Assembly (NCBI GenBank): GCA_934464705.1
Contig: CAKSKB010000017.1
Span: forward strand, 5,578-69,577
DNA: 64,000 nucleotides
Direction: 5' to 3'
From: an uncultured Clostridia bacterium
GTDB lineage: Bacteria; Bacillota; Clostridia; HGM11514
This document shows positions 34,441 through 44,083 of this stretch, one piece after another. The notes beneath the pieces were generated by a model that saw only the letters and a program-made list of their open reading frames with translations, did not search any database and had not been told where the DNA came from. A program made the position numbers and the translations under genes. Each line of letters begins with the position of its first letter. Within the stretch, counting starts at the first letter, position 1.

Positions 34441-35460
34441 ATGAACAGAAGTACAAAAGAAAAACGAAAAAACAGAAACATTATCATCGCTATTGCTGCG
34501 GTACTGCTGCTAATAATTGTCGGCTGTACGCTGAAATTCGAGTTTGCCGGCTCAAAAAGCAATCAGATTCAGGTTGTGATTAAAATCGAGCAGGGCGACA
34601 GCGTAAGCAGCATAACTTCACAGCTTAAAAACAACGATGTTATCAAGTACCGCTTGCTTTTCAAGGCGTATCTTAAATCAAAAGGCGCTGACGGCAAAAT
34701 TAAAACCGGTATTCACTATCTCACAACCCACATGGCATATTCGGATATTGTAAAGGAACTTTCAAGTGATTCTTCCTCCGAAGGCGTTGCTGTTACGGTT
34801 CCCGAAGGGTATGAATTCCGTATGATTGCGGATCTGCTTTCCGAAAAGGGACTGATTGACCGTGACAGGTTTTATTCACTGGCGGAAACATATGACTTCA
34901 ACTATGATTTTATAGATATGATTCCCGAACGCAGCACAAGGCTTGAGGGGTACCTTTTCCCGGACACTTATTATATAACTCCCGAGGAAGACGAGCTTGA
35001 TATTCTGCTCATGATGCTCGACCGTTTCAACGAAACATTTACGGACGATATGAAAAATCAGGCAGCTAAAATGGGAATGACGGTCGACCAGGTGGTTAAT
35101 CTCGCATCTATCATTCAGCGTGAAGCTGCTAATTCCGACGAAATGCCGCTTGTTTCTTCTGTTTTTCATAACAGGCTTCAGAGCGATGAATATCCGTATC
35201 TTCAGTCATGTGCGACGGTTCAGTATATTCTTGAAGAAAGAAAACCCGTCCTTTCAAACGAAGATACGCAGATTGATTCACCGTATAACACTTATAAATA
35301 TAAGGGGCTTCCGGTAGGTCCCATTGCATCTCCCGGGCTTGATGCGCTCAACGCAGCACTTTACCCGGCTGATTCAAATTACTATTTCTTTTATGCCGAC
35401 GAAAGCGGAAAATCCGTATTTTCCGAAACATTTGACCAGCATAATCAAGGAGCAAACTGA
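34441..35460 (+). CDS. mltG: endolytic transglycosylase MltG
   Basis: A 339-residue membrane-anchored YceG-like enzyme that cuts nascent peptidoglycan strands. An N-terminal membrane helix (about 13-30) is followed by a LysM-like domain and the catalytic domain; YLFPDTYYI, the catalytic glutamate in ASIIQREA (about 226) and the final YLYYFFYADESG-type segment are present. mltG, an O-methyltransferase and a U32 peptidase in this order match Bacillus yrrL-yrrM-yrrN. Confidence 0.94.
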   Translation: MNRSTKEKRKNRNIIIAIAAVLLLIIVGCTLKFEFAGSKSNQIQVVIKIEQGDSVSSITSQLKNNDVIKYRLLFKAYLKSKGADGKIKTGIHYLTTHMAYSDIVKELSSDSSSEGVAVTVPEGYEFRMIADLLSEKGLIDRDRFYSLAETYDFNYDFIDMIPERSTRLEGYLFPDTYYITPEEDELDILLMMLDRFNETFTDDMKNQAAKMGMTVDQVVNLASIIQREAANSDEMPLVSSVFHNRLQSDEYPYLQSCATVQYILEERKPVLSNEDTQIDSPYNTYKYKGLPVGPIASPGLDALNAALYPADSNYYFFYADESGKSVFSETFDQHNQGAN

Positions 35461-36104
35461 TGATTGACGACAGCATAAATCACGAATATATTATAAGATA
35501 TCTGCGTGATAATTTTGAAGAGCCGACGCCTCTGTTGGCTTCAATGCGCCGCTTGGCGAACGAAAATGATATACCTATTGCCGAACCCGAAACCGCTGCG
35601 CTTTTAAGATTTTTGTGCGGAGTAAAAAAGCCTGCCAGAATCCTTGAAATCGGTACTGCGATTGCATATTCATCAATTCTCATGGCGGAAAGCTGCAATG
35701 CCGAAATCGTTACGCTTGAACGCAACGAAGAAATGTATTCTCTCGCCGGCAAATTCATCGGGCAAGCCGGATTTAATGACAGAATAAATATAGTTTTCGG
35801 CGACGCCCTTGATACAATCGGCAGCGTTGAAGGTGATTTTGACATTGTGTTTATAGACGCCTCGAAAGGGCACTATGAGGACTTTTTCAGCAAAGCAAAG
35901 CTTTCGGATAACGGGATATTTATATGCGATAATGTTCTTTATAAGGGCATGACAGCAACGGATGAATTGCTTATAAAACGCAAAACAACCATTGTTAAAC
36001 GGCTAAGGAAATTCATTTCCGACATATGCGGAAACAAAGAATATTACAGTGCGCTGCTGCCTATCGGCGATGGAGTGCTGCTTGCATACAGAAACGGAGA
36101 TTGA
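35460..36104 (+). CDS. trmR: SAM-dependent O-methyltransferase, TrmR-like
   Basis: A 214-residue class I methyltransferase of the O-methyltransferase 3 family. SAM site ILEIGTAIAYSSILMAE (about residue 61) and DIVFIDASKGHY (metal/substrate) are seen. In Bacillus the equivalent yrrM (trmR) methylates 5-hydroxyuridine in tRNA, and its neighbour U32 proteins make the hydroxyl group. ATG overlaps the mltG stop by one base. Confidence 0.88.
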   Translation: MIDDSINHEYIIRYLRDNFEEPTPLLASMRRLANENDIPIAEPETAALLRFLCGVKKPARILEIGTAIAYSSILMAESCNAEIVTLERNEEMYSLAGKFIGQAGFNDRINIVFGDALDTIGSVEGDFDIVFIDASKGHYEDFFSKAKLSDNGIFICDNVLYKGMTATDELLIKRKTTIVKRLRKFISDICGNKEYYSALLPIGDGVLLAYRNGD

Positions 36105-36107
36105 TTT

Positions 36108-37316
36108 ATGGAAATTCTTTCACCTGCGGGTAATCTTGATAAGCTTAAAACTGCCGTGCAGTACGGCGCAGACGCGGTTTACTGCGGAATCGGCAAGTTT
36201 TCGCTCCGTACCGCTGCGGACAACTTCACATTTGACGAGCTTTGCGAAGGAATTGATTTCGCTCACAAAAACGGACGCAAGGTTTACATAACTGCAAATG
36301 CAATACCTCACGAAGTGGATCTTGACAGTTTCCGAAGCATTTGCGAACAGGCGATTGCCGCAAATGCCGATGCACTTATTATTTCCGATTTGGGCGCATT
36401 TGACATAGCGTCGGAATATAAAAATAAAATTGCGCTTCATGTCAGCACACAGGCGAGCAACACAAATTCACGCTCAATGAATGTATGGCACAGAATGGGT
36501 GCGTCGAGGATTGTTCTTGCGCGCGAGCTTTCATTCAACGAAATCAGGGAAATAAGAAAAAACATTTCTCCCGAGCTTGAACTCGAAATGTTCGTGCACG
36601 GCGCAATGTGTATGTCGTACTCCGGAAGATGCCTTATAAGCAATTATCTTACGGCAAGGGACTCAAACAGGGGAGCCTGCGCACAGCCTTGCCGCTGGAA
36701 ATACTACCTTACCGAGGAGAAACGCCCCGGCGAATATATGCAGATTACCGAGGACGATAACGGTACTTTCCTTTTTAATTCCAAGGATTTATGCCTTATC
36801 AATTACCTTCCCGAAATTGCACAGCTCGGCGTAAACAGTCTTAAAATTGAGGGGCGTATGAAAAGCTCTTACTATGCAGCGATTGTCACAAAGGCTTACA
36901 GGCAGGCTCTTGATGACTATTATAGAAATCCTTCCGCTCCGATTGACCCGTATTATTACGAAGAACTTTGCAAGGTCAGCCACAGAGATTATTATACCGG
37001 CTTTTCATTCGGGAAACCCGACAAAGACGGACAGATTTACGGCTATAATTCTTATATAAGGGATTGCGACATTGTCGGAGTAGTAGTCAAAAACTGCGGT
37101 GATTACTATATTGTCGAACAAAGAAACAAGTTCTATGACGGCGACGAACTTGAAGTGGTTCCGCCGGTTGAGAGATTTTTTGTTCAGAAAATTGAAGGTC
37201 TTTGCGATGAAAACGGGAATCTCATAGAGTCGGCGCCTCATTCAAAGATGCTTCTCAGGATTAAAATTGACCGTGATGTTCCGCCGGGAACCATAATACG
37301 AAAACCGGTTGAATAA
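36108..37316 (+). CDS. peptidase U32 family protein, tRNA hydroxylation (TrhP-like)
   Basis: A 402-residue U32 protein. The U32 signature region ELEMFVHGAMCMSYSGRCLIS (about residues 157-177) and the four conserved cysteines for an Fe-S cluster (CMSYSGRC, GACAQPC) are visible. Members TrhP1/TrhP2 catalyse the prephenate-dependent 5-hydroxylation of tRNA wobble uridine, which TrmR then methylates. Usually two such genes occur; only one is seen here. Confidence 0.88.
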   Translation: MEILSPAGNLDKLKTAVQYGADAVYCGIGKFSLRTAADNFTFDELCEGIDFAHKNGRKVYITANAIPHEVDLDSFRSICEQAIAANADALIISDLGAFDIASEYKNKIALHVSTQASNTNSRSMNVWHRMGASRIVLARELSFNEIREIRKNISPELELEMFVHGAMCMSYSGRCLISNYLTARDSNRGACAQPCRWKYYLTEEKRPGEYMQITEDDNGTFLFNSKDLCLINYLPEIAQLGVNSLKIEGRMKSSYYAAIVTKAYRQALDDYYRNPSAPIDPYYYEELCKVSHRDYYTGFSFGKPDKDGQIYGYNSYIRDCDIVGVVVKNCGDYYIVEQRNKFYDGDELEVVPPVERFFVQKIEGLCDENGNLIESAPHSKMLLRIKIDRDVPPGTIIRKPVE

Positions 37317-37324
37317 TATTCCTC

Positions 37325-37353
37325 TTTACTTTTTCGGAAAAATATTGTATAAT
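37325..37353 (+). promoter_or_regulatory. promoter ahead of the unknown membrane protein
   Basis: TTTACT (37325-37330), 17 bp, TATAAT (37348-37353), 21 bp before the next start. Confidence 0.65.
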
Positions 37354-37373
37354 AAACCGAGGGGGAAACTTCT

Positions 37374-38069
37374 ATGTTTAATGACAAAGTGCTTGATTTC
37401 AAAAAAAGAGCGCACCTTGCAAGCACATCTTTTAACAGATACGCCGCATGGAAAGCATATGCTTTTGTAATATTTTCTGCACTTTTATATGAAATTCTGA
37501 TATTTTTTGAAGGGCTTAATTCGTCGTTTTTTATATTTCAGATACTGCTCCTGATTGAAGCCGGAACTTTCTTTACTCATTTTGTTCTGCTTCTTCTTGA
37601 CAGAAACAAAAAATGCTTTATAAATCTCTTTGTCGCCGTTTCGATAGCAATTTCGGCATTGTCTCCGTTTTTGCTGTCTTATACAAGGCTTCACATCGGC
37701 GGCTGGGACATGTGGGCATTTTTGTATTTTGCGGTAGGGTATCCTCTGTCGTATATTGCGCTTTCGGTCTTTGCATTTTCAAACCGAAATATATATTACA
37801 GAAAATCCGTTGCCGTAATATTGGGCGTTATTATGATTATTCTTTCGGCTTTGACCCTTTTTTATGCCATACTTTACGGCGGATACCAATACTACATAAA
37901 CCTGGATTTCATTCCGAGAAGAACCGTAGCCCTTATTGTGTTTAATGTTCAGTATGAAAATATTTCGCTTGTCGAGAGGCTGTTCCAGTTTTCGCTGCTT
38001 CTCAATTCGCTGTGTATATCAAACAAAAAGTTCTCTATGGACTTCGGCATTGTAAACCGCAGTCTTTGA
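37374..38069 (+). CDS. membrane protein of unknown function
   Basis: A 231-residue protein with about six hydrophobic segments (about 23-42, 48-66, 80-98, 110-136, 145-165 and 190-225). No family recognised. It has its own promoter and a GAGGGGG site, and stands 26 bp before an SLH-protein gene, so an envelope role is possible but unproven. Confidence 0.7.
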   Translation: MFNDKVLDFKKRAHLASTSFNRYAAWKAYAFVIFSALLYEILIFFEGLNSSFFIFQILLLIEAGTFFTHFVLLLLDRNKKCFINLFVAVSIAISALSPFLLSYTRLHIGGWDMWAFLYFAVGYPLSYIALSVFAFSNRNIYYRKSVAVILGVIMIILSALTLFYAILYGGYQYYINLDFIPRRTVALIVFNVQYENISLVERLFQFSLLLNSLCISNKKFSMDFGIVNRSL

Positions 38070-38095
38070 AATAATATTTTACAGGGGTGTTGAAA

Positions 38096-39748
38096 ATGAA
38101 CATGAGAAAAATTTTGACAGTTATACTCGCATTGCTCTTTGCAATGCCCGTATCAGTCACTTTTGCGGAAGATATTTCTTTTTCGGATCTTCCGGAAAGC
38201 CACTGGGCGTATTCTGCCGTAATGCAGCTTGTTTCCGAAGGAACCGTAAGCGGTATGGGCGATGGAACATTTGCTACGGCAAAGTATGTTACAAGAGCAG
38301 AGTTTGCAAGAATGATAGGGAAAACCGATGTTAAGCGTGAAAACGATTTTGCAGATTTAACTCCCGAACATTGGGGATATGATTATGTTATGTGGTCTGG
38401 AATAGACGGCGATTCCGATAACAATTTCAGACCGGACGAACCTATGCTCAGGGGAGATGTTATTTATACTCTCTGGAAAAGGGCTGGTTCGCCGACATCT
38501 GCTTCCGCACCTTCGGTTATAACAAAGCAATCCGAAATGCCCGCGGCTGCGGCATGGGGCTATACATACGGTCTGATGATAGGCGATGACGGCGTTGATT
38601 TAAGACTTGATGAGGGCATTTCCAGAGCGGAAGTTGCTTCAATTATTGTTCGTTCAAAGGCGGTTTCGGAAGACGGAAAGGTTAATTTTATCGATAATGT
38701 GTCGGATGATGTTCTCAAAACCGTTTTTGAAACAAGCGGTGCCTTCGACAGCGCATATTCGCCCGACGGAAAAATTACAAACGGCGAAATGGCAAGAGCG
38801 GCTATGCGTATAGCTTCCGAAGAACTGACACCGAGATATACAAAATATACCGTTGAAGAACCTTTTCAGCATAAATATATTAAGGATTTGTATGCAATCG
38901 GCACTTCCTGCATAGGCACCGATAAAATCACACCCGAATTTATCGACGCTAATGTAAAAAATGCCGATATGGTTGCAATGCTCACATTTGCACTTATAAG
39001 AAAATCAAACGAGAAGATTGTGTATGATACATCGAACAAGGTTTACTCAGATGTTTCCGATACTGATAAAAATACCGCTTCAACCTGCCTTTCCTACGCA
39101 AACGGAAACGGTATTCAGCTCTACAGCGATAAAACAATTAAGCCCGATAAAGAATCAAGCATGAGAGATATTGCTGCAGTTCTTTTGCAGCTTGACAATT
39201 TAATCGGAACAATGTCATACTATGAGGTGGATTCGGAAAATTCAACCGCTCACGATATTTCTATCAGCCGTGACCTCAATCATTATCCCGAAAACGCAGC
39301 ATACTATCAGTGCGTATTGAGCGGACTTCCATCAAGCGTGTATACTACTCCTTTTATGTACATGAACGACGGCGCAAACCCGGAGGACATACCCAAAGGT
39401 AAATTTGACTTTGCAAGAGATTTCAGAAGCCTGTTTTTGCAGCTAATGATAAGAGATGCGGCTAAACTTAAGGACAGCGGAACAGAAGTGAAATTCACAT
39501 TCTATCCTTCGCTTGTCAGCAATAACGGAAAAGGATTTACCGTAAGAATGAAGACCGAAATCATCAGTCTCGACGGTAAAACCGGTGTCAAGTACGGCGA
39601 TGTGTTCAAACTTGCAGACGGCGCTGACGGAAGACACGAACTTCATGAGGGCATGGTATTTTATAACGATTCCACTATGCCTTACGAGCTTGGCTCATAT
39701 CCCGAAACCTTTATAACCTTCGGCGATATTATTGCGATTGAAAAATAG
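38096..39748 (+). CDS. SLH-domain surface protein
   Basis: A 550-residue exported protein with a signal peptide (1-24, TFAED). SLH repeats that hold proteins to pyruvylated wall polymer are at the N-terminus: FSDLPESHWAYSAV, FADLTPEHWGYDYV and a third AAAWGYTYGLMIGDDG, each with a TRAEFARMI-type end; two weaker SLH-like units follow (about 200-250 and 310-360). The last 170 residues are an unrecognised domain. ATG at 38096 has AGGGGTG 6 bp upstream. Lies just ahead of the carboxypeptidase gene. Confidence 0.88.
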   Translation: MNMRKILTVILALLFAMPVSVTFAEDISFSDLPESHWAYSAVMQLVSEGTVSGMGDGTFATAKYVTRAEFARMIGKTDVKRENDFADLTPEHWGYDYVMWSGIDGDSDNNFRPDEPMLRGDVIYTLWKRAGSPTSASAPSVITKQSEMPAAAAWGYTYGLMIGDDGVDLRLDEGISRAEVASIIVRSKAVSEDGKVNFIDNVSDDVLKTVFETSGAFDSAYSPDGKITNGEMARAAMRIASEELTPRYTKYTVEEPFQHKYIKDLYAIGTSCIGTDKITPEFIDANVKNADMVAMLTFALIRKSNEKIVYDTSNKVYSDVSDTDKNTASTCLSYANGNGIQLYSDKTIKPDKESSMRDIAAVLLQLDNLIGTMSYYEVDSENSTAHDISISRDLNHYPENAAYYQCVLSGLPSSVYTTPFMYMNDGANPEDIPKGKFDFARDFRSLFLQLMIRDAAKLKDSGTEVKFTFYPSLVSNNGKGFTVRMKTEIISLDGKTGVKYGDVFKLADGADGRHELHEGMVFYNDSTMPYELGSYPETFITFGDIIAIEK

Positions 39749-39806
39749 AATAACTTTATAAAATCTAACATAAAATGGAACTAAATAAAATTCGGAGGAA
39801 CTTTCA

Positions 39807-40934
39807 ATGAAACGCATAATCCTGATTTTTTTAGTTCTGTTTTTTTCTTTAAATTCCGTTGTATCGGCTGACGAAATATATGTGCCGTCAAATGCGGCGA
39901 TACTTATTGAGCGTTCAACCGGACAAATTCTGTACGAAAAGAACAGCGAGGAACGCCTGCCTATGGCAAGCGTCACAAAAACTATGACCATGCTTTTGGC
40001 AATAGAAGCCGTTGACAGCGGAAAAATTACAATGGACGATATCGTAACGGTATCGGAAAACGGTTCGTCAATGACAGGTTCCCGTGTCTACTTAAGCACT
40101 AATGAAAAGATTTCCGTATCGGATCTTCTTAAGTCGATAGCTGTTTCTTCCGGCAACGACGCAGCCGTTACAATGGCAGAATATGTCGCCGGAAACGAAG
40201 AATCCTTTGTGGCGCTTATGAACAAAAGGGCAGAGGAACTCGGGCTTGAAAATACTCATTTTGTGAATTGCTGCGGTCTTGATGCAGAAGGGCATTACTC
40301 CTCGGCGCATGACCTTGCGGCTATTTCCGATGAGCTTCTGAAGCACGACTCAATAAGACCGTTCCTCGTTATATGGATGGACAGCATAAGGGACGGCACA
40401 TTCACTCTTTCAAACACCAACAAGCTTGTACGCTACTATGACGGCTGCACAGGTGTTAAAACGGGGTTTACATCGCAGGCTATGTACTGTCTGTCTGCGT
40501 CCGCACTTCGTGACGATATGGAACTTATTGCAGTTATACTCGGCGGTCCTAATTCAAAGCAGAGATTTGCGGATGCCTCCGCACTGCTTAACTACGGGTT
40601 TGCAAATTACAAAATCGAAAAATGCGCATCCGAAGGCGATAATTTCGGAACCGTTAATATAGAAAAAGGAACAACCGAAACCGTCAGCGCAATATGTGAA
40701 AAGGATTTCAGCTATCTTTCAAGCAAATCCGAAAGTTCGGAAATAACAAACAAAATAAAACTCAATAAAAATGTATGCGCACCCGTAAAAAAAGGTGATA
40801 AAATCGGCAGTATTATATATTTTGCAAACGGAAACAAAATAGGGACCGTAAATCTGGTATCGGACACCGATGTTTCTAAATGCGGACTCCTGAAAACAAT
40901 GAACAAGCTTCTTAAAATCTGGTTTGAATTTTAA
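39807..40934 (+). CDS. D-alanyl-D-alanine carboxypeptidase (DacF/PBP5 family)
   Basis: A 375-residue exported penicillin-binding protein that trims D-Ala from peptidoglycan stem peptides. Signal peptide 1-22; active-site motifs in order: SxxK in MASVTKTM, SxN in SSGNDAAV, and KTG in GVKTGFTS. A C-terminal beta domain follows. Related DacF/DacB are sporulation enzymes, in keeping with the micropeptide downstream. Confidence 0.94.
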   Translation: MKRIILIFLVLFFSLNSVVSADEIYVPSNAAILIERSTGQILYEKNSEERLPMASVTKTMTMLLAIEAVDSGKITMDDIVTVSENGSSMTGSRVYLSTNEKISVSDLLKSIAVSSGNDAAVTMAEYVAGNEESFVALMNKRAEELGLENTHFVNCCGLDAEGHYSSAHDLAAISDELLKHDSIRPFLVIWMDSIRDGTFTLSNTNKLVRYYDGCTGVKTGFTSQAMYCLSASALRDDMELIAVILGGPNSKQRFADASALLNYGFANYKIEKCASEGDNFGTVNIEKGTTETVSAICEKDFSYLSSKSESSEITNKIKLNKNVCAPVKKGDKIGSIIYFANGNKIGTVNLVSDTDVSKCGLLKTMNKLLKIWFEF

Positions 40935-40992
40935 TTTGTAACAGCACCGCCACCTCCCGAATATAATGCAAGAGAAGAGGGGAGGAGTTTAA

Positions 40993-41133
40993 ATGCGGTG
41001 CTTTACAGTCGGACTGATTTTAATACTTTTTGCCGCGGCACTGCTGATAAATCTATTCCTTCCGGAGTGTGTTATAATATTTGTTCAGTGTATCCTGCTG
41101 CTCGTTGCCGGCTGGATGCTTCTAAGAAAATGA
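40993..41133 (+). CDS. 46-residue membrane micropeptide
   Basis: A 46-residue open frame with an excellent GGGGAGGAG site 6 bp before ATG. It is almost wholly hydrophobic with two short membrane segments split by LPECV and ends in LLRK. The next small gene starts 17 bp later, so they are probably one transcript. Not recognised; too short for usual gene finders. Confidence 0.6.
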   Translation: MRCFTVGLILILFAAALLINLFLPECVIIFVQCILLLVAGWMLLRK

Positions 41134-41149
41134 AAGGAAGGGAAGACAA

Positions 41150-41218
41150 GTGAAAGTAGTTGTTGTACATCCTACAAAATTCTGGAAGAAAGTACTTAAA
41201 GCCGTTTTTAAGATATAA
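41150..41218 (+). CDS. SpoVM-like amphipathic micropeptide
   Basis: A 22-residue frame from GTG at 41150, 8 bp after a GGAAGG site, reading MKVVVVHPTKFWKKVLKAVFKI in two short parts (MKVVVVHPTK, FWKKVLKAVFKI). Bacillus SpoVM is 26 residues, starts MKFYTIKLPKFL, has a proline at 9 and an amphipathic helix that senses forespore membrane curvature. Here the proline is at 8, KF follows, and the remainder forms a basic amphipathic helix. A 17-bp terminator begins at its stop codon. Call is by pattern only. Confidence 0.6.
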   Translation: MKVVVVHPTKFWKKVLKAVFKI

Positions 41219-41259
41219 AAAATCAGCAGACCCGAACTTTTTGGGTCTGCTGATTTTTT
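41217..41259. terminator. strong bidirectional terminator
   Basis: Perfect 17-bp stem, left arm 41217-41233 (AAAAAATCAGCAGACCC), right arm 41243-41259, loop 9 nt. A and T runs flank it, so it ends both the micropeptide transcript and the convergent GH2 gene. Confidence 0.95.
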
Positions 41260-43934
41260 CAGAATGTTATGTATGTATCGCCCGAAATGCCGCATTTTCC
41301 GCCATTTAGACGGAAAACCACCGTCAAACAGGAACGGACACCGAAATCTTCCTTATTAAGCGGAATTTCAATATCTCCGTACTTCGTCACAGTCAGGCGA
41401 AGTTTATTATTTATATAAATATCCGCATCGCCCGAAAAACCGTCAATATGCAGTTTGGCGTTTTCGCTGTATTCATTGGTTAAAATATAAGCAGCAGCCG
41501 CAAAACAGAAGCCTTTTTCGTTTTCTATATAAAAATTGCTGCCCTTGGCTATATTCGCCGGTATCCACGCAAACATAAGGTCGGTCAGTTTATCTTTCGG
41601 ATAATAGTCCAGAACATCGGTTTTACGCCATTTATTTATCGGAAATCTGCATTTCACAGATGGAATATAAGGCATTTTATCTGCGGAATTCCCTTCAATT
41701 ATGACCGTTTTTTCCATACCGCAGGTCTTTATTTTAAGAAAAATGTCACTTCCGCTGCCGTCTTTTTCGATAATTGTCTGGCACAATCCGCCGAACAGGT
41801 CGATTTCATTCCCGGTTTCGCAGTAATGATTTGTGTTCGAGCCGTTAGCGACACCCATAATCTTTCCGCCGCCGCTGATTTCAAATTCAACCTTTTCAGA
41901 TGATGTTCCAAGCATATTTCCGCACTTATCCTTCAAAGAAACATTTACTGCCGATACCGAAGAATAATCGTAAACTTCCGCAGCTATCTCCTCAGCTTTT
42001 GAAGCTGTAGAGATTTCCGTACGGCAAACTTCAATACCGTCTGCATAACAAATTGCCTCTAAAGTCCCAGGAATAAAAGGAATTTCAAAAATCTCGGGGT
42101 CATATTTATCATTTTTATGTTTGAGAAGGGGATTGCCGTTCAGTTTCAGTTCAAACTCATCTGCGTTGGTGTAACAGGTTATTCTCGCCGTTTCGCCGTC
42201 TTTGAAATTCCAGTGCGGCGACAAAAAAGCGGTATACTCATCGCTCCACAAAACCTTGTACCAATAATAGGTGTCCTTCGGAAAACCGCATAAATCCATT
42301 GCACCGAAATTGCACACAAGCCTCGGCCATTTTCCGCATTCACCTCTGTAATCCATGCCGGTCCACGAGAAAATCCCGGCAACAAAGTCATGCTCCGCCG
42401 CAGCCTTCCATGTCTGACCCGGTGTTGCCGACCACTGCAGAAGGTTGCAGTTCGGAATTTCGGCTCCCAGCACTCTTCCGCTGCAAAGCGCATGAGTTTC
42501 CGAATTTTTATCGGTTATACCTCTTGTGCCGAGATATGAAGCATTTTCCGAACCGAAAAGCGGAATATCGGGAAACGCTTCGTGAAATTTATCATATGTA
42601 TACTGCAAATAGTTCATCCCGAATATATCAACGCACTTAACAACGCCTTCGCCGCCGAAAGGTCCGCCGTTCATGGCGCCGGTAACCGGTCTTGAAGGGT
42701 CAAGAGCCCTGATAAGCTTTTTCATTGACCCTGCAATTCTTTCGCCGGTAGGAGTATCCTGGAGCGGTTCTTCATTATATATGCTCCACATTATAACCGA
42801 CGGGTGATTTCTGTCACGCTTAACAAATTCCTCAAGCTGATGCAAACATTCGGTCGTTGAAGAAAAATGCCTTGCTTCATTCATAACAAGCATTCCAAGC
42901 TTATCACATGCGGCGTAAAATTCCGGCGACTGAGGGTTGTGCGATGTCCTTATTGCATTACAGCCCATGCTTTTGAGGCGATTAATTCTGTATTCGTGAA
43001 TTTCATCAGGAATTGCAGCGCCCACGCACGCATGGTCATGGTGCATACATACGCCTTTCAGCTTGATATTTTTACCGTTAAGGAAAAGTCCGTTTTCAGC
43101 GTCGAATTTTATTTCTCTGAAACCGAATTTTGTGCTGATTTCATCAACAATCACGCCATCTTTGATAAGCTGCGATTTGATTTCGTACAGATTGGGCGAT
43201 TCAAGATCCCAGAGCAGGGGAGAATCAACAGAAATTTCCTGAACGGTTTTATCTGCGGCTTCGGTTTGATATTCATTGCCGTCAAAAACTGTTTTTACAA
43301 TGCAGCCATTTTCTGCAGATACGCTTGACTCAACAGTAAGTTTCCATTGAGTATCATTTATTTTTTCTGTATGAACAAAAATTCCGTCTTCTTTAAAGTA
43401 ATCGTTTTCCGTTACGATTAAATGTGCATGACGGTAAATTCCGCCGCCTTCATACCACCAGCCCTCTTTTACGCGGTTATCGGCGCAGACGGAAAGCACA
43501 TTGTGATTATCGTAGAAAAGAAAATCGGTTATATCGACAATAATCTGCGTGTAGCACGACTCGCTTACGGCAATTTTAATGTCGTTAAGATAGATTCGGG
43601 AATTAATCGCAATGCCGTCAAATTTGAGAAGAATGCGTTTTCCGTTCCAGCTTTCGGGTGCGGTAAATGATTTTCTGTACCATACAATGCCTTGCTCTTT
43701 GTAGCCCTGACCCGAAGAACCTTTTTCCGACGGCGGAAGCCCAAGCGGCCAATCGTGCGGAAGATTTACATTTTCCCAGTTTTCATCGTAAAATGAAGCG
43801 CTTGCCGGCCCGGACATACTTCCGGTTTTTGTATTATGGTTGAACATTCCGAAATAATCTTCGACATAATCGGAAACAATTTCGGATTCTTTTTTGAATT
43901 TCCAACCGTAATCCATCGAATAAACATTTCTCAT
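41259..43934 (-). CDS. glycoside hydrolase family 2 (beta-galactosidase-like)
   Basis: An 891-residue cytoplasmic GH2 enzyme. The N-terminal jelly roll (about 40-200; NLPHDWPLG, YEGGGIYRHAHL) is followed by an Ig-like domain, the TIM barrel (about 295-600) and C-terminal beta domains. Acid/base Glu lies in MWSIYNEEPLQ; the nucleophile is probably in LFGSENASYLG. GH2 covers beta-galactosidase, glucuronidase and mannosidase; by layout galactosidase is likeliest. GGAGAG precedes the start. It has its own consensus promoter and stands apart from other sugar genes. Confidence 0.93.
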   Translation of the reverse strand: MRNVYSMDYGWKFKKESEIVSDYVEDYFGMFNHNTKTGSMSGPASASFYDENWENVNLPHDWPLGLPPSEKGSSGQGYKEQGIVWYRKSFTAPESWNGKRILLKFDGIAINSRIYLNDIKIAVSESCYTQIIVDITDFLFYDNHNVLSVCADNRVKEGWWYEGGGIYRHAHLIVTENDYFKEDGIFVHTEKINDTQWKLTVESSVSAENGCIVKTVFDGNEYQTEAADKTVQEISVDSPLLWDLESPNLYEIKSQLIKDGVIVDEISTKFGFREIKFDAENGLFLNGKNIKLKGVCMHHDHACVGAAIPDEIHEYRINRLKSMGCNAIRTSHNPQSPEFYAACDKLGMLVMNEARHFSSTTECLHQLEEFVKRDRNHPSVIMWSIYNEEPLQDTPTGERIAGSMKKLIRALDPSRPVTGAMNGGPFGGEGVVKCVDIFGMNYLQYTYDKFHEAFPDIPLFGSENASYLGTRGITDKNSETHALCSGRVLGAEIPNCNLLQWSATPGQTWKAAAEHDFVAGIFSWTGMDYRGECGKWPRLVCNFGAMDLCGFPKDTYYWYKVLWSDEYTAFLSPHWNFKDGETARITCYTNADEFELKLNGNPLLKHKNDKYDPEIFEIPFIPGTLEAICYADGIEVCRTEISTASKAEEIAAEVYDYSSVSAVNVSLKDKCGNMLGTSSEKVEFEISGGGKIMGVANGSNTNHYCETGNEIDLFGGLCQTIIEKDGSGSDIFLKIKTCGMEKTVIIEGNSADKMPYIPSVKCRFPINKWRKTDVLDYYPKDKLTDLMFAWIPANIAKGSNFYIENEKGFCFAAAAYILTNEYSENAKLHIDGFSGDADIYINNKLRLTVTKYGDIEIPLNKEDFGVRSCLTVVFRLNGGKCGISGDTYITF

Positions 43935-43957
43935 AACAACTCTCCTTTACTAAAAAC

Positions 43958-43986
43958 ATAATACCATACCGAAAATGGTTTGTCAA
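43958..43986 (-). promoter_or_regulatory. promoter of the GH2 gene with dyad in the spacer
   Basis: Minus strand TTGACA (43981-43986), 17 bp, TATTAT (43958-43963). Within the spacer ACCAT (43963-43967) and ATGGT (43975-43979) form a short dyad that could be a repressor site. Confidence 0.7.
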
Positions 43987-44042
43987 TGACATTTTGTAAT
44001 ATATAGATGTTTTTTTGTAATATTTTTTTAAAACAAAAAGAC

Positions 44043-44071
44043 TTGAAAATTGTAGGGAAATAAGGTATAAT
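44043..44071 (+). promoter_or_regulatory. promoter of the recombinase gene
   Basis: TTGAAA (44043-44048), 17 bp, TATAAT (44066-44071), giving a start near 44079, just before a perfect palindrome. Confidence 0.75.
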
Positions 44072-44083
44072 AATTACAGAACG

